This document shows positions 62,640-64,000 of a stretch of DNA of 64,000 nucleotides, piece by piece. Where the stretch lies: positions 24,695 through 88,694 of the forward strand of contig NZ_VMHE01000009.1 in NCBI RefSeq assembly GCF_007559425.1, in the 5' to 3' direction. The notes under the pieces were generated by a model. That model made no database searches. It was not told the origin of the DNA and saw only the letters and a list, made by a program, of their open reading frames with translations. The translations under genes were made by a program, and so were the position numbers. The DNA comes from Allobacillus salarius (GTDB lineage Bacteria > Bacillota > Bacilli > Bacillales > Alkalibacillaceae). Numbering within the stretch: position 1 is the stretch's first letter; each line of letters begins with the position of its first letter.

Positions 62640-63809
62640 TTACTTTTTGAATCCCATCATCTTGCCATATGTCAACGAACGATAGATCCATTCAAATGGG
62701 CCTATTCGAAATCTTTTTAAGTAAAAATAGCTAACTACCAATTGGAACAAGTAAATGACTACTACGATCAACAATAAACTACTTAATGACTGTGTGCCGT
62801 ACAGATTCATACCGACTCCGTAGAATAGCCAAAACCCAATAATACTTTGGAGCAAATAATTCGATAGCGATAGCCTGCCTACAGATGAAAACAACTTCAC
62901 AAGAATAGAAGTCTTCTGCAACGAAGAAAGAAGCATGAGTAGTGCATAGAAATAGAAAATTGCTGCAGCGCTTCCTCCAATAGAATCTTGCATAAAATTC
63001 AACCAAGTCTTATTTTCAAACAAGTATGGTCCAGCTTTAAAAACGACAGCAATAACAAATGAAATTCCAATTATTCGCCAGATCATTTGCTTATACTTAT
63101 TCACGTCTTCGAACAATCGGGTACGCCCGATTATGATTCCGAATAAAAACATCGGTAAAATAGTCATGACTGTAAGCAGTAGTTGAATCGGATCAACCAT
63201 CAATAGCCAATCCGATAAATTTTGTTGAAAAATTTCACTATATGTACCTCGGTAAGCTTCGGTAGCTTTATTGATTTCACGCTCATAAACGACTAACATT
63301 TGCTCTCGAACTGAATAAGCAGCCAATGTGAACAATATAGTAGGAACAGCTAATAAACTTATTGCCCAAATCAATAACTTTTTAATTGAAACTTGCAGAA
63401 AGCGAATGGCAATCAATCCAACAATACTATACGAAAACAGAATGTCCCCATACCAAATAAAGATTCCATGCAAAAGTCCAATCCCCATTAAAATAAACAT
63501 TCTCTTTATTAATATTCGATTCGCTTCCAAGGAATCTCTTTTTTCATACATGATCCATAAACCGATACCGAATAAGAGCGAGAATAATGGATAAAAGCTC
63601 GCTTGGAAAAAGAGGTCAATCACTGTCAGTATAAGATTGCTATCAACTATTTCTCCATTCGTTGCCATCGTTTCATAAAATGATTGCTTTCCCCCATACA
63701 TGAAGTGAGGCGAATGAAATGAAAGTATATTTACGATTAAAATACCAAATAAAGAAAAACCTCGAATGGCATCAACTGCGATAATCCGATTCTTTGTAGG
63801 TGTGCTCAT
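62640..63809 (-). CDS. DUF418 membrane protein
   Basis: 389 residues from ATG 63809 (AAAGG 9 bases upstream). DUF418-type: N-terminal RIIAVDAIRGFSLFGILIVN (about 8-27), about ten membrane helices, and the C-terminal DUF418 part with GRLSLSNYLLQSIIGFW (about 305-321) and GPFEWIYRSLTYGK (about 369-382). Relatives (YeiB/YxaH) are of unknown function; a distant acyltransferase-3 similarity has been suggested for the superfamily. First gene of the DUF418-DUF2157-GDYXXLXY series. Confidence 0.9.
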   Translation of the reverse strand: MSTPTKNRIIAVDAIRGFSLFGILIVNILSFHSPHFMYGGKQSFYETMATNGEIVDSNLILTVIDLFFQASFYPLFSLLFGIGLWIMYEKRDSLEANRILIKRMFILMGIGLLHGIFIWYGDILFSYSIVGLIAIRFLQVSIKKLLIWAISLLAVPTILFTLAAYSVREQMLVVYEREINKATEAYRGTYSEIFQQNLSDWLLMVDPIQLLLTVMTILPMFLFGIIIGRTRLFEDVNKYKQMIWRIIGISFVIAVVFKAGPYLFENKTWLNFMQDSIGGSAAAIFYFYALLMLLSSLQKTSILVKLFSSVGRLSLSNYLLQSIIGFWLFYGVGMNLYGTQSLSSLLLIVVVIYLFQLVVSYFYLKRFRIGPFEWIYRSLTYGKMMGFKK

Positions 63810-63917
63810 AACATCCATCCTTTATCATTCCTTATTCTATTGTATAGGAACAAGTATTAGATTTGAATATTAGTTAAAATTAACTTTTTTTAGAGTATTA
63901 AAAATACATTTTTTCCT

Positions 63918-64000
63918 CTATAAGGTACCGTCAATAAGTTTGTGTAAAAAAGTAGGGTGATCCGGTGGAGGGTTATTTCCCCTCCTCGCTTTCGGTCTGA
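63918..64000. mobile_element. Probable end of an IS256-family element, cut by the window
   Basis: The segment AAGGTACCGTCAATAAGTTT followed by GTGTAAAAAAGTAGGG strongly recalls the IS256 terminal repeat (which reads TAAAGTCCGTATAATTGTGTAAAA). Base composition becomes GC-richer after it than in the neighbouring gene space, and the minus strand has a short open stretch ending in a stop at about 63973. The transposase would lie beyond position 64000. Confidence 0.5.

Overview
The window is chromosomal DNA from a low-GC, endospore-forming member of the Bacillaceae. Spore coat genes (CotY/CotZ and CotO families), Spx/SpxH/MecA, CoiA, Med, RelQ and strong Shine-Dalgarno sites all point there. Gene order follows, as I remember it, the Bacillus subtilis yis-yit-yja-yjb-yjc segment, read in the opposite direction. 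The genus cannot be fixed from the sequence alone; a marine or moderately halophilic relative is a guess.

Layout. 1-1560: a two-component system (kinase truncated at the window edge). 1676-5036: a pxpBAC 5-oxoprolinase operon with a quinone-oxidoreductase-like gene at its end. 5275-7042: yjcH-yjcG-yjcF. 7255-9969: a DUF421 membrane protein, two unknown small genes and two spore coat genes. 10114-16689: fabI, mgtE, a FtsW/RodA-type glycosyltransferase, a RluD-family pseudouridine synthase, nadK and relQ. 16827-18807: yjbK, truncated haemoglobin yjbI and spxH. 19184-25094: pepF, coiA, cls and mecA. 25481-27516: a TerC protein, spx and yjbC. 27786-35675: a DUF4015 glycosidase-like protein, a ZIP transporter, a large catalase, a DUF378 protein, trpS and a LysM-3D cell-wall protein. 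35863-41646: yjbA, the fabH-fabF operon, med and small genes. 41767-54555: uppP and the yitW-V-U ... ipi-T-S block, into which phnDCEE, dat and several small genes are set. 54679-63809: a CopB-type copper ATPase with a SHOCT protein, a degenerate GH13 protein, yisL, rocD and a DUF2157/GDYXXLXY/DUF418 membrane group. The last 80 bases look like the end of an IS256-family element.

How it fits together. One theme is thiol-stress and proteolysis control: Spx, its ClpXP adaptor SpxH and the ClpC adaptor MecA lie within 9 kb. A second is fatty-acid synthesis: fabI and fabH-fabF are 29 kb apart, yet both carry a FapR-like operator in the leader. A third is the envelope: cardiolipin synthase, UppP, a SEDS glycosyltransferase and a LysM-3D protein. 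Compared with B. subtilis as I recall it, the arginine-biosynthesis block, the app/opp peptide transporters and comZ are missing.

Most unusual content. The intergenic spaces hold several tandem repeat arrays. Four of them share a unit of about 52 bp, and two of those directly follow nearly identical terminators. A separate 21-bp array lies after uppP. Two proteins look like enzymes missing key residues: the GH13-like membrane protein, and the catalase, whose distal Asn position is Ile. No phage, CRISPR array, tRNA or rRNA was seen.
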